Shown here: positions 14,301-26,573 of the stretch, piece by piece
Position numbering within the stretch: the first letter of the stretch is position 1
Layout: every line of letters begins with the position of its first letter
Assembly (NCBI GenBank): GCA_035582835.1
Contig: JAYKAV010000955.1
Coordinates: 807,696-871,695, forward strand
DNA from: Phoebastria nigripes
Taxonomy: Eukaryota; Chordata; Aves; Procellariiformes; Diomedeidae
Length of the DNA stretch: 64,000 nucleotides
Direction of reading: 5' to 3'
Translations under genes and position numbers: made by a program
The notes under the pieces: generated by a model
Seen by the model: only the letters and a program-made list of their open reading frames with translations
What the model was told of the DNA's origin: nothing
The model's database searches: none

Positions 14301-16015
14301 TTTTCTTATTTTGTAAAATGCATCTGGATATGACAGAATGGCTGAGAAAGTAGCTGAAATGGGTATCATAGGGAAGATGGAAATTATCTAAAAAAGCTGG
14401 TCTTCAAACAGCTTCTGTGTGAACATCCTTTTCTAAACAACTCTTTTCGCATCCTGATCAGTCTTTTCTTATCAAGCTTTTTTCTGGGTGGCATGATCAT
14501 AAGATAACCTGCGGGGCAAAGAACTTCGACATTTCCAGCTCTTCTTCCAAAACAATGAATGAACCCATGATTTTCTTCTCACTTGTGTTCCAGTAGGAAC
14601 CATTCTCTGTGAATTCTGTCCATGCACTTCTATTCCTGCCCTAAAAGAAGCGTGGCTTACAGAGCAACATTGGAATTCAAAATGAGTTTGAAACCAGGTT
14701 TTGACTGTGCTTTTATCTCAGTCTTTGATACCTGGAGAATGGGGGTTTTAACTCAACGTTTACGGATACCACAGCTCTTCTTAACAGGATTCTTCAGCAA
14801 ATGGAGTAGACATTCTGGCAGAGATGAAAGCCATCCATGGTGATGAAGAAAAGCACGCAACTTCAAATAAGAAATAGTACAACCAAAGAGCTATTTTTGC
14901 ATAAGCGTAGAGAAAAGAAAAAAATTGGATGGAAATGGAAGCATCAGAATTCTCCCAAACCACATTTTTGAAACTCTAATTGTTAATTTTCTCTATTGCA
15001 AAGAAAAGGAGATATTTTTATAACAAAAAAGTAACATGAAAGTTTTTGGTTTAGAAAAAACACATACATTGGTTTAAAAAATATATATGACTTTTTCCTT
15101 CCAATAACCCCCATTATAGCCCAAGAGGTAAGGTCCAGGAGGTAAAGTCTTCATCCAGCACTGAAGCTTTAATAACAGGGAACAGCTACAGAGGGGAAAA
15201 CCAAAACTAAAGCAGGATATTTTAAAATTAATTTATTAGATAAAGATATTCTATATTTGACAGATGGTATTTCCACCAGTCTCTGAGCACCAGTTTTTCC
15301 ACCAAAAGTTGAATCCTTCACTGTACAGACTTTGCAGATACAGGCCCCTAAGGCATGGCTGTGGGCAGCATCACAAATGCTTGACTTTATGGGAATCTGC
15401 AACATACACAGCAGTGAATATGCCCACATACCTCAGGAAAAAAGCCTTTGTTCTTTTAAGAAAACAAATGAAAGAATGGAAACAAATGATAACCCAAAGC
15501 CTCCATCAACTGGTGTCCACCTATACTGTCTGCACAATTAAAATTCTCCGATGGAGTTCACAGAAATCCGGGCATTTTAGGATATAGCCCTGAAATTCCA
15601 TGCAGTGGGATTTTCTTCCACTTGCATGTAACTTTTGCTCAATTTCTTTTTCTCTTCCTTAACAGCTGCTTGGTTTTTTGCATCTGCCTTGCTTGTTGGC
15701 ATTTATTTTGGTTTTTGCTTATTTATTTCTCTGGCTGTTCATCTTGTGTACAGTTTGTTTATTGCCACTACATCTGTGTGCTCATTTCCCTTTTGGGGTT
15801 TTATTTCTATGTTTACCTATTTGTGGAAGTAAAACTGTCCCTTCTGGTTTTCCCTGTCTCACCTAATGGTTACACGTTGCTGACACCTAAGTGATACTGC
15901 AATTTATTTTGCTTCTAGCTTCATACTAACTTTCATACTTAGCTTAGCTACCTCTACCATACATTCTCCACATTCTCTAGGTTTGTTTGCTTTTTAATTA
16001 ACTGACATCTTGGTT

Positions 16016-16054
16016 AAAAAATAATAATAATAATAATAATTATTATTATTAAGG
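16016..16054. repeat. Palindromic (AAT)n/(ATT)n microsatellite
   Basis: About seven AAT units run directly into four ATT units, giving a self-complementary trinucleotide repeat that could form a small hairpin. Confidence 0.9.
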
Positions 16055-17267
16055 ATAAGTCAAAGGAGGAAAAATAATGATTGAACTAGGCAATAGCTTC
16101 AATCCAGCCTCCATCCAGAAATACTGGAATCAAACCAAAAGGAAGCAATTCAAATAGTATGGCATGCATTACACTAAAGATCAAGACCAGGTATGTACTG
16201 GTCTCTACCATCTTCTTCATCCTGAGCCAGAGTTTTTTAGAAAGCAGTTACCATCCTTCAGTTCTGCAGTGAACAATAAAGTCCACTAAGACAATTCCAC
16301 CACATCTGATGCAAGTTGTCAGCCATGAGAGAAATTCAAGTGAATTGCAATCAGGTGTTTCATAGGAAGCTATCAAAAGGGCCAGCTAGCAAAATGCAAT
16401 ATAGGTTTAGGTACATGGTAGCAAATGCAAATCATGTAGTGTGAGGACACAGGACATAAAGGCCCCTGTTTGGTGGGCTCGGTAACTTCTGAATCACTGG
16501 ATATGTAATGCTACACTACACAGAAAAATCAGCATACTAGAACAGTAAAATTACATCTGTATGTACTGTACTTCGAGAGGCGTTTATGGAAAAAGTGAAT
16601 TCAAGTAAACTAGTGTGACTTAGGCAGTGGCATGGGACTCATAGCTGAGCTCATAGCTGAGCACATACCCTCATGTTATACAGCCACTACAGACTGGACC
16701 GGCACTCCAACTCAAGGAGGAAGACACTAGAAATATTCACGGCAACTCCTCTCAGCTGGGATGTAGCTACTAACAGTTGTGAGATGCTACTGACCGTTTT
16801 GCATTTCAGTGACTACTCAAAGTTAAATGAGTGTTGGTGATCTAAAGTAAACTGTTAAAACTATTCACAAAGTCAAGAAATACTCATGGTCATTACCGGC
16901 TCAGAGGTTAGATATCACCTCTGTGATATCTGAGACTCAGGATTTGATTGCAACTCTGCATCCAGGTATGGGGTCAGAGCCATGACATCACGCTACATGA
17001 TGTAGCATGTTCAGTCCATAAACAAGTTGAGGAGCAGCTACACCGAAATTGCCTTTGTAGGCTTCCCCTTGGAAGACAAGAAATAATAGCGGGTCATGGT
17101 AACTCCATGGCAGATTCTTTTGGTCAGTCAAGCAAGATGCGCTGATAGAGAGGAGACAGAGCCTTGGGTTAAGGACAGGGAAAGCAAAATCAGGGTGCTG
17201 GGGTCCAAGGCAGCCCTGTGAGAAAGGAGACCTTGCCAGACCTTGGTGTGGTCCAGACACATAGACA
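16055..17267. other. Intronic sequence, nothing recognised
   Basis: No gene or clear repeat family seen. A small direct repeat (CATAGCTGAG, twice) lies at about 16640-16662. Confidence 0.5.
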
Positions 17268-17843
17268 GTCAGAGGTCGAGGGAGGTGACTCCCCCTCTAC
17301 TCCGCTCTCGTGAGACCCCACCTGGAGTACTGCGTTCAGCTCTGGGGCCCCCAACATAAGAAGGACATGGACCTCTTGGAGCAAGTCCAGAGGAGGGCCA
17401 CGAAGATGATCAGAGGGGCTAGAGCACCTCTCCTATGAAAACAGGTTGAGAGAGTTGGGGTTGTTCAGCCTGGAGAAGAGAACGCTCCAGGGAGACCTTA
17501 TAGCAGCCTTCCAGTACCTGAAGGGGGCCTACAAGAAAGATAGAGAGGGACTTTTTACAAGGGCATGTAGTGATAGGACAAGGGGTAACAGCTTCAAACT
17601 GAAAGAGGGTAGATTTAGATTAGAAATAAGGAAGAAATGTTTCACTATGAGGGTGGTGAGGCACTGGAACAGATTGCCCAGAGAAGTTGTGGATGCCCCA
17701 TCCCTGGAAGTGTTCAAGGCCAGGCTGGATGGGGCTTTGAGCAACCTGGTCTAGTAGAAGATGTCCCTGCCCGTGGCAGGGGGGTTGGATCTAGATGATC
17801 TTTAAGGTCCCTTCCAACCCAAACCATTCTATGTTTCTATGAT
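17268..17843 (+). mobile_element. CR1 LINE 3' portion with the end of ORF2, plus orientation
   Basis: A 5'-truncated CR1 copy. It starts in the region encoding the end of the reverse transcriptase ORF. A readable frame at 17446-17754 carries the conserved CR1 C-terminal wording: [20 protein letters not shown], then [20 protein letters not shown], then [20 protein letters not shown] and [12 protein letters not shown]. The 3' UTR follows with GGTTGGATCTAGATGATCTT and the octamer tail ATTCTATGTTTCTATGATT to 17843. The frame upstream (17290-17445) is interrupted, so this is a dead copy. Confidence 0.93.
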
Positions 17844-17935
17844 TTTTCTTATTAACTGTGTTTTCAATACTGAAATCTCAGTTCAGCGTGTACAAATATT
17901 CTGAATTAGGAAGACAAGGAAGTAGAGGCTGGTTC

Positions 17936-17940
17936 ATTAC
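17936..17940 (+). repeat. Target site duplication of LTR copy 1, left
   Basis: ATTAC directly before the TG of the LTR. The same five bases follow its terminal CA at 18518-18522. Confidence 0.9.
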
Positions 17941-18181
17941 TGTCCTGGTTTCAGCTGGGATAGAGTTAATTTTTTTTTTTCCTAGTAGTTGGTATAGTGC
18001 TATGTTTTGGATTTAGTATGAGAAGAATGTTGATAACACACTGATGTTTTTAGTTGTTGCTAAGTAGTCTACTAGTCAAGGACTTTTCAGCTTCCCATGC
18101 TCTGCCAGGTGCACAAGAAGCTGGGAGGGAGCATAGCCAGGACAGCTAGCCCAACTGGCCAATGGGGTATTCCATACCATG

Positions 18182-18204
18182 TGACGTCATGCTCAGTATA
18201 TAAA
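18182..18204 (+). promoter_or_regulatory. CRE plus TATA box in LTR copy 1
   Basis: A perfect palindromic CRE/ATF site TGACGTCA (18182-18189) lies 7 bp before TATATAAA (18197-18204), with CCAAT at 18159-18163. This is the classical U3 promoter arrangement. Activity is inferred, not shown. Confidence 0.65.
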
Positions 18205-18385
18205 GCTGGGGGAAGAAGAAGGAAGGGGGGGACGTNNGGAGTGATGGCGTTTGTCTTCCCAAGTAACCGTTACGCGTGATGGAGCCCTGCTTTCCTGGAG
18301 ATGGCCGAACACCTGCCTGCCGATGGGAAGGAGTGAATGAATTCCTTGTTTTGCTTTGCTTGCGTGCACGGCTTTTGCTTTCCCT

Positions 18386-18391
18386 ATTAAA
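18386..18391 (+). terminator. LTR polyadenylation signal ATTAAA
   Basis: ATTAAA followed about 10 bp later by TATCTCAACCC and T-rich sequence, in the position expected for the R region of the LTR. Confidence 0.5.
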
Positions 18392-18517
18392 CTGTCTTTA
18401 TCTCAACCCATGAGTTTTCTCACTTTTACCCTTCCGATTCTCTCCCCCATCCCAGCGGGGGGGAGTGAGCGAGCGGCTGCGTGGTGCTTAGTTGCTGGCT
18501 GGGGTTAAACCACGACA

Positions 18518-18522
18518 ATTAC
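18518..18522 (+). repeat. Target site duplication of LTR copy 1, right
   Basis: ATTAC, identical to 17936-17940. Confidence 0.9.
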
Positions 18523-19037
18523 TTCTGCTCTCCTGTGAAGTAAACATAGCGGTCTCTCCGGAGCAATTCCTTTATGGAAAGCCTCATTCACTGTTTATTA
18601 GAGAAATACAGCTATTTTCTAACTTTCTCATATATCTTTTCTCATTAATAAAAACAAACCAAAACCACTATTACAGGAGGGAAGCCATTCACCATAGGTC
18701 TCTGCTGTTCTGTGAATGGCAGTCCAGCTGAGACAGGAGCACCCCTTTAACACAGAGTAACTCATGGGACTCATCCAAACCGGCAGGACTGGGGCTAATG
18801 CCTGCTTTGAAAACTGAAGACTTGAACAGTAGAAGGAACAATGAAAGAGAGAGCGTGCACCCAAGTGGAATATGTTAGATTCTTTTTATATATCTTTACT
18901 AGAAAAGGGATAAAAACCCTAACATACTTCTGCAATATACAGAGAAAACTGTGTGACCACTCATCGGTGCTTGAACAAAAGTAACATGACTGAGGTGCAG
19001 CTGCTTCAATACCATGCAGCTGTTTAACAGACTCTAG
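18523..19037. other. Intronic sequence, nothing recognised
   Basis: Between LTR copy 1 and an old CR1 fragment. No exon or repeat recognised. Confidence 0.5.
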
Positions 19038-19545
19038 TCTGGCACTTCTCTCCTAGTGAGAAAGTTTTTCCTAATGCCCAGCTTAAACCTCCCAAGCCAT
19101 AATTTGCGGCTGTTGTCCCTTGTTACTTCCATCACTTGCCATTACTAAGGAGAGTTTGGATCTGTCTTCGCAACCACCCTTCAAGTAGGCTAGATTGCCC
19201 CTTAGGCCAATCTAGCCTTCTATCTTTGCCTTCCTATCGAAGCTTAGCTCCCTCAAGCCCTACCAGTAGGTTAAATGCTCTAGTCCCCACTAGTAGTCAT
19301 CCACTGGACTCTCCCCAGTTTCTCCACACTCTTCTTGAACCACGGAGCTCAAAACTGGACCCAGTATTTCAGAAGCAGCCTTACTAGCACTGAGTAGAGA
19401 GGAATAACAGCTTTCCTTTGTTTGCTGGCCATCCTCCTGTTGCCCAGTATATGGTTTTCCTGGATTGTGGTGAGAGCTCACTGTTGGCTTGTATTCAGCC
19501 TGATTCCACTGGAGCTTCCTGGTCTTCTTCAGCCAGGCTGCTACT
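19038..19545 (-). mobile_element. Old CR1 LINE fragment, minus orientation
   Basis: On the plus strand it reads as the reverse complement of CR1 ORF2/3' region. It shows GTTTTTCCTAATGCCCAGCT, then TTAAACCTCCCAAGCCATAA, TTGTCCCTTGTTACTTCCATC, CTCCCCAGTTTCTCCACAC and GGACCCAGTATTTCAGAAGC. It continues with the less conserved upstream part to about 19545. There are many substitutions and no useful frame. Confidence 0.8.
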
Positions 19546-22500
19546 CAGGACATTTGATTAATGAAAAGATCAGGATAAAATAAAGACTTACACATACAAC
19601 ATATGAACAGATGCCTTTGTAAAGATGATGGTATCAAGGCAAGGGGTTTTCATAGAGCTTCCTCATCCATCTTATTCCAAGACTGCGTTTCAGCCAGAGC
19701 TTTTTATCTATCTGACTACTGGTTCCGGTTTTGGATCTGAGGGAGCTGGAACTGCATGTGTCTGGAGCATAAAAATGGAATTTCATTCTCTATTCTTGGT
19801 ATTACCTTCAACTACTTCATAAAGAAACTGANCAAAACAAGAGGGCAGCTCCTGGAGTAAAACTGAAATGGTGACTACAAGAGCTGAGGAGCAAGCATGT
19901 GTAGTCTAACTCTCAGATGTCACTGGAGAAGAACAGGTAAAGCCAGATCACATTCATGTCACAACACTTCAAAAGCAGGATTTCAGTGTTACTGCACCGT
20001 TTGGTTTGCTCCTGAGGCTTTCTCCAAGGCAGGAAGGAACTATTCACCAGCTCCATGCATGCTATTGCCAGTCCGCCTCTCAACTTAGAGTTTTATTGTC
20101 GATGGCCTGTGAAACTAATGAGGGGGTGGGGAGCTCCTAGGTAGCGCAGGCCAAGTATCACCCATCTTACCTCCTGTTTCCCCCTACCAATTGCCTTGGC
20201 GGAGAACATTTACTTGACTAGGCCTGCAAAAAATATTGTTTGTGAAGGGCTGCTTTATGCCTCGGGATTTGCTCAGTCTTCAGTCTATCCATACTATCCA
20301 GACCACATTAGCAGCCTTTGAGATAAACAGTCATTCCTTATCCCTGGATCTCAGAAAGTAACACCATTTCTGTGGCAAATCACATTAGGAAAGAAAAGTC
20401 ATATGTGCCTCTTGGGCACTGCTAAAGGGTCATAAATAAATGCTTAACAATTATTTGCATGAGGGAAAATTAAAAAAAAATGTAGCCGGCCAAGTTGCAT
20501 CAAGTGTAACAAAACAAAATGCTAAAATGCTGGATAAACAAGCATAGAAGATACTGCATTTCAATTCTCTGTGGTCCTAAGTAATCCAGGAAATACAGCA
20601 GCATTAATTAGCATTGAATTTCGGAATGTCATCACACAAAGTCAGTGATATGAGTGTCAAAGTATTTTCAGAGAGGAGAAGAAATAAGAAATTAAAAGTC
20701 AAAATAAAATTAAAGTCATTCTGTATCTGCTACGTTGTATATTACTGAATTAACAGAACAGTACACTTTTGGTGTCAGTCCAGGAAAACTGCAGATTTCT
20801 CCAGGGCCACATGTCACTGTATATTATATGAGCATGGTACCATGGAAACCTAGTGAGGGGAAAAGGTTGGCATGTTTTGATTTTTTTTCACTTTCATTAA
20901 ACAGTTCTGCCACTTTTACAATATAAAGAATGACCAAGTGGGGCTGTGATTTAAAGAAAATTTCCTTTTGCAAAGGTGGCTTACCACCAGAATGTGAGCT
21001 TGCCTTACAGATAAACGAGGGCTACAAGAAATTATTAGAAAAAAGTGAAGACAGATTTCGTCTTTTATCTCAATTTTGAATATGACACATTCATACTTAT
21101 TAAACTGTAAAGGGTATCTACCACCCAATGTACAGCTGGAAAGCACATATGGATACACGACAGAATGGTACAGAAGCAAGGAAACATAGGGAACAGATAC
21201 AGGTTTGCTCTGCTGTGCTAAGCTGATGTATTAGAAGTGACTAGACAAATTACTATGTAAAACTGTCTCAAAACAAGTAAAACAAAAAGCTTAGCTAAAG
21301 GTACATGCGATGGCAGTGTGCTCACTCTCCGGTGCTCCCAGGAGGAGTAGCTCTGGCATGACCCTCGTAGTGCAGGTCTGGCAGATCCATTCTACTCTGC
21401 ACGTGAGGACACAGGAGATGTGATGAGAAGTTACTGGATGGTATTCCCAAATCTGTCTCTTACTTCTCTGAAAACCCTTCCTATTCAAATTCTTGTTTCC
21501 TAGTATAGGTGGTTCTTTACTTCTATCAAACACCAGAAGGGAGAGGAGATTTTGTCAAGTTGAAAATCTTTGATCTGAAGTGGAGCTGGTTGAAATGTTT
21601 TATTACCAGTTCCTTTTCTTACTAAAATACGCCTTCCCAGCAAACTGATTTTTTCAGTATGACTATATTTTTGCTTTGATTTCCATGCGCTGTTTTTCTA
21701 AAGCCCATTGAACCTTTTTCCTGCCTCTTATCCCATATAACTTTTCCCAATTACAAACACATTGTTATCTTCTTCAGTGAAGAAGCTGTGTAGAAAAACT
21801 AAAGTGCTAATTTTCAGAAATTTTATTTCACTTGAAATTTACCTTTAAGAAATAGAATATAGAGATCCTTCTTTCTGTCCCTGAGGCTGAGCTACAGCGA
21901 GCAAGATGTTTGGCTCCTCTGTTAAGAGACAAAAGCTGGACCTGCCAGTTCCCAGACAGCTGCCGAAAAGAATGGAACTGCATTTAATTGTCGTGGTTAT
22001 CTTAATACTGTTTGCACCTGGATGAGGACTACTAGGGACTAAAGAATGGGCACAAAAGCAACTGGAAGGAGTCCCCTGAAGCCTCAGTTAGGTACCCAGG
22101 AATGGTGCTGTCATCATTTTTTTATCTTCTTGATAATAAATTCAGGGACTGATTAGGACTGCTACCCAGGAGAAGAGAAATTTCAAATGCCATAACAAAG
22201 CTATGCTTTCATTTTATTATTGTTGGCTGACGTACAAAATTCAAGCAACTCATTCCCAACTAACTACAGGAAACACTCTTCATTTCAAGATAGAAATGGT
22301 TATGCCTCTTTTGAAAGTTTCTTCATAAAATATTCAAGACGAAATTCTATGCCCTGTTCAACCTCTTACCACACTGACAAACACTTTTAATGATAATTTT
22401 TCTATTTGAATAATAGCCTCCTAATAGAATATGGATTGCAAATAGAGTTAATTTCATAGCAAAGGCCAATTTTCCAAAGATAGGCCTACAGTTACATGCT

Positions 22501-23819
22501 GCCACTTAAGCTATATTGGCAAATTGTCAGAATTTTCTGGCATTTGCAGGTTTTGTGCAGTATTCCTAAACCAAATAAATATAATCCTCATGTTTTTTCA
22601 TTTCCCTTTAAATAACACTTACACAAAGGTCAATTTTTTTTTCTATTACTAGATATAGCTGAGCTCAAATAGAATATAAATATTAAATTTACTTTTTATT
22701 TGAAAAAAAATCAGCAAAAGAAAAGGTCAAGCTGCCATCAATCATAAATTAATTTCATTAGAAGTGCACAAGATGGCAGGGATCCAAGAAATTCCCAAAT
22801 ACTTTCTTTTTCAATTCATGTGGCCCTTGATCCTTTCTCTTATACAAGTAACAAAACCCATTACGATATATCATGATGAAGATAAGGTGTCCTGCATTTT
22901 GAAACATGGGTCCTGCTGCATATAAGTTGCACTACACCACCTACAAGACACATACTTGAAAAAACAGTATTTGTTGGTGAAGAACCCTCACAGTGAAACT
23001 GGTTAATGTCCCAGGGACATCTTTTCTTATAAGAGCAGGAATTCCTTCCTTGGGGACATACTGCTTAGATCAAGAGACCTGGTTCTCACCAAATAGTGAT
23101 GAATATGTAGGTGAAGGAAAATCAGTAATGAGGTAAATAATGCCTAAGTTCAGTTTCAGACTATTCACATCCTTACGGTTAATTTAAAAGCTGAATATGT
23201 AAAATGACGATCAACAAAATTCTGGATCACTTAAAGTGCCTGCTTCACTAGGTTATTTCAATTAATGCAGAAATGAAAGGAAAGGAAGATGCAAAGGCAT
23301 TATGGTCTTCAAGAATAAAATGCACTTCAATATCGATAATTGTTTAATCAGCAAGAGATCAAACGGAATATACAAAAAATCTCATGGAATACAACCCCAA
23401 ATTTCACAAGCAGGAGGTGGGGCTCAGTTAGCATGTTCCCCTGATTTAGTTTACAAATAGCTTCAGAACACCTGAACTGAATTTCAGCTTTCTTATTCAA
23501 CATGGCATCACCTATTACAGAAGAAAATACCACACCTCACTAAAACAGTCTGTATAAATTGTAGTTCAATCATGTAGAAAGAAATTGTTTATGCTAAATT
23601 ACAGGGGAAGAAACCAAACTGACTGCAAATCTCAAGATTCATAATATCTCAGAGGAAACAAACTGAGAATGATGTAAGAAGAGAAGGGTTAGAATAAATC
23701 TGATAAAGATAAGAAAATCTCATTATTCACATGACTGAGAAGGCAAGGACTGATGAAGATCATTATACTAATTTCAAATCAGACAAAAACTCATGATTCT
23801 GAAGATTTTAAATCCAACT
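19546..23819. other. Intronic AT-rich sequence, nothing recognised
   Basis: No exon, RNA gene or assignable repeat seen. ORFs are 87 codons or fewer and unlike known proteins. Single N at 19832. The stretch 22200-22760 is notably A/T-rich and free of obvious repeats, so it might hold conserved non-coding sequence, but I cannot test this. Confidence 0.5.
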
Positions 23820-23917
23820 GCAGTTTATTTTATTCACTTTTACTTTACAAGAGCCAAGTGGCTAAACCGCAGTTTATTTTATTCACTTTTACTTTACAAG
23901 AGCCAAGTGGCTAAACC
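23820..23917. repeat. Exact 49-bp tandem duplication
   Basis: Two adjacent identical 49-bp units (23820-23868 and 23869-23917), each beginning GCAGTTTATTTTATTCACTT and ending GCCAAGTGGCTAAACC. The perfect identity in neutral intron suggests a recent duplication or an assembly artefact. Confidence 0.95.
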
Positions 23918-24289
23918 GCTCCAAACTAATAGCTTATGATTGGATCTGAGAAATGCTGATCCCAAAAATGGTGAGATTTTCCAGCTCTTCAGAATTTATT
24001 ACACTAAGTAATCTCTTATTAAGTTTATGGATTGTATGTTTCACTGGAAATAAAAGCACATTTGCCTTTGAAGGAAATACTGCTATGTTTAACTTAGTTA
24101 TTCTTCCTACCACTTTATTGCTGAAAGCCCCAGCCCCAGGTCAGCCTCAAGTTATTGTGGACCCTGCACAAGGAGAAAGTAAAAAAGACCGTCCTTCCTC
24201 CACAAAGTTAAGAGTTAAGACAAGGGACAAGAGAGGGATAAGGACAGATGGGAATAACAATGGAACAACAAGGCAATATCACATATCGT

Positions 24290-25130
24290 AACAAGCAATC
24301 AGTAGTGCCAGCCTATCAGTATCCCACCCGTAGTCACATATTTTGTCAGCACTTGAATCTGAAGACATGATATGGAGAGCAGGGGATGCTCTTCAAAAAG
24401 CCTCTACCAAGCATGAGGAAAGTATGAAGGCAACAAGGGGTTTTTTTTGAAAAATGTAAAGATGATGATGATGGAGGCTGGTGTTGACACTTCTGCATCA
24501 AAGAAATGGCATCAGGAGAGAGAGAAAAGCTCATATGGGAGTTCAAAAACCAAGAGGTATAGCTCATGTAGGATGTCAACAGGGAGATGCAATGAGGACA
24601 ACATAAAGTGGCAGGACAGAAAATCGTTTGCAGCACCATTTTGAATAGATAGGAGCAGGCCATGACTGCATTTGCCAAGGCCAGCTGAAAGGACATTGCA
24701 GGAGTCAAGACACAAGACAACAAGCTGAGACAAGAATTTTAGGTCTGTGGACCGGCAGAAAACATGTATTAAAAGGGAACTTGGAAGGAGTTCAGTAAGG
24801 CTTAGACATAGCCAGAGGCAAAGTAAGCTCCAGAGTCTAAAATGATGTTAGATAACAAGCAGGTTGCTACAGTAACTAATAAAGCAGTAGCTGGGATGTC
24901 TTAGAGGAAAGCAGGAGGAGATCAAGGTTTCTTTTCAGCTATATTGATATTGATGAGAAGATGTCAGAGAAAAACGTCAAGATTTTATTCCAGAGGGAGG
25001 CGCGGCTGGGACAGGGAAGGCAGAAAGCAATCTGACTGTGTTCACAGCACAAAGTCCTAAAGAGAAGCTGACAGCATAAGGCTGCTGCTTGTGAGCTATA
25101 AACCTTCAACTTTCGCCCAAAGAAATTAAG
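24290..25130. repeat. Possible ancient interspersed repeat, family not recognised
   Basis: A purine-rich plus-strand stretch (e.g. CAGGAGTCAAGACACAAGAC, GAATTTTAGGTCTGTGGACC, GGAGGAGATCAAGGTTTCTT) has the flavour of old dispersed repeats in amniote genomes. I cannot name a family. ORFs on both strands (up to 125 codons) follow from the skewed composition. Confidence 0.3.
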
Positions 25131-25462
25131 AAAAGAGTGAAGAACAGGCATATGTTTTCGTCTGAATGATCTGTGTTCTGCTTCCACCACATGAGACAGC
25201 CAAAAAACCACATAAAAAGCAGCACATAAAGTTCCTCTGAGGATCCTACCACTAAATAAAAGTTTTCAAAAAAAAAAAATTTAGTAAAAAATGCAAGACT
25301 TTTCCTAGAATAAGGTTTCAAATACAGTTTTATTTCTGTTACTTGAAAGTTCTTATGCTACATTTTTTCTGATATTGTTTGTTTTCCCAGTTTCTTCATT
25401 TAAGCTATTTCTTCCTTCTCTTTGAGTGAAACTTTTTAAAAAATTTATTTTCTCATCTTCAT

Positions 25463-25957
25463 ATGTGCTTCCCCTTAGTTATACTGGTTTTCAGCATCAA
25501 AATGGGGTCCCGACACTGGGACACTGGAATGCAAATCCCAGCTGCATCAAAAACCACTTTTCAGTCTCCAAACCTTGGCCCTGTCTACTGGCCAAATGCT
25601 TTTCCCAGAGACAAAGAGCTCATCAAGCAAATGACTGTCACTATGAAATTCTGCCAGCCTTCCTGTTTGAAAAGTCCCTCCAATACAAATTGGGCTTACA
25701 CTTGGAATAGTTCTTCTGAGCCTACACTTAGACCCTTAAAACAAAAAAGAAAGGCCTACTTCAGACAGAAGTCTGCTCTTGGAAAGGGAGGCATGCCAAA
25801 GACCTTGTGCAAGCCACCAGGGACTTTGCTATTGCTATTGATTGTACAAGGAAGGTTCACAGCAGCATACAACTCCAAGACAAATAGCAGGATAAATAAA
25901 TNATGTCACTGTTATTCTGCTGACATGATAGGAAGTCCCTTCCCAGCAGATCTGTAA
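25463..25957 (+). other. Unassigned ATG-initiated 164-codon ORF
   Basis: One of the longest ATG-started ORFs outside recognised repeats (one N codon at 25902). It starts MCFPLVILVFSIKMGSRHWD, with a hydrophobic start followed by a polar, Pro/Lys/Ser-rich body. It matches no family I know, lacks obvious splice or promoter signals, and is antisense to GPR158. Most likely it is a chance ORF in a GC-richer patch of intron. A lineage-specific transcript cannot be excluded. Confidence 0.2.
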
Positions 25958-26274
25958 ATGCCCATTCACAAACCCAAATGAAACTTCAGGTAAATGCAAC
26001 TGTCCTGAAGTTACTGCATCAAAGAATCAGTGGGGAAAGCTTATTATCATGTGACAGACCATTTGGTCTGCTCAGCTTCCCTACAAGGGCCACAAATACA
26101 AGACTCATCGAGAATCAAAGACAGAGAGTAACAGACAACGAAAAATCTTAGCAGTTTGCTCAGTTCAATTTCTAGCTCTGAAACATCTTTGGAAAAATTA
26201 TTCTATGCTGTAATAGTTCTTGATGTTGGAAAATATATGCTGAAATTCAAGGATTCGATTATCTTTATTTTAGA

Positions 26275-26573
26275 ATCATAGAATCATAGTTTGCCTCATT
26301 TCCTCTTTGTTGGGATGCATCGCTCCTGAGCTTGGAGGAGGTGATCTCTGAATATTAACCAGCTTTCTTGGGCCCCTCTTCCCCCCAGGGCTTTGTCCCA
26401 TGGCACTCTACCAAGCAGATCCCTGAAGAGGCCAAAGTCTGCTCTCCTGAAGTCCAGCTTGCTGCGCGCCCTCCTCGGTGCCCTAAGGATCTTGAACTCC
26501 ACCACTTCATGGCCACTGCAGCCCAGGCTGCCCTTGAGCTTCACATTCTCCACCAGCCCCTCCTTGTTGGTTT
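26275..26573 (-). mobile_element. CR1 LINE fragment (another subfamily), minus orientation
   Basis: Opens with the octamer pair AGAATCATAGAATCATAG. It continues with the reverse complement of a CR1-type 3' end: TTTGCCTCATTTCCTCTTTG, TTGGGATGCATCGCTCCTGA, CCCAGGGCTTTGTCCCATGG, GATCTTGAACTCCACCACTT and TCCACCAGCCCCTCCTTG. It breaks off at GTTGGT near 26573. On the minus strand it has an 85-codon frame (26296-26553) that is a decayed piece of ORF2. Confidence 0.85.

Larger units (their letters stand above)
17941..18517 (+). mobile_element. Solo LTR of an avian ERVL-type endogenous retrovirus, copy 1
   Basis: A 577-bp element starting TGTCCTGGTTTCAGCTGG and ending TTAAACCACGACA, i.e. TG...CA ends, flanked by the 5-bp duplication ATTAC. 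The 5-bp target duplication and sequence fit the ERVL-type LTRs that are frequent in bird genomes (recognition from memory). Internal landmarks in order are CCAAT at 18159, a palindromic CRE (TGACGTCA) at 18182, TATATAAA at 18197, and an ATTAAA polyadenylation signal at 18386. No gag/pol/env sequence adjoins it, so it is a solo LTR left by recombination. It is nearly identical to copy 3 at 50443 and antisense to GPR158. Two Ns at 18236-18237 fall where copy 3 reads CT. Confidence 0.93.

Noticed and set aside
15622..15894. Hydrophobic 90-codon ORF with overlapping frames
   Set aside because: The T-rich DNA gives Phe/Leu/Cys-rich translations in several frames at the same place. No conserved membrane protein is recognisable.
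24346..24723. 125-codon minus-strand ORF rich in Cys, Ser and Leu
   Set aside because: It arises from the purine-rich plus strand (antisense TCC/CTT codons), with no known domain or signals.
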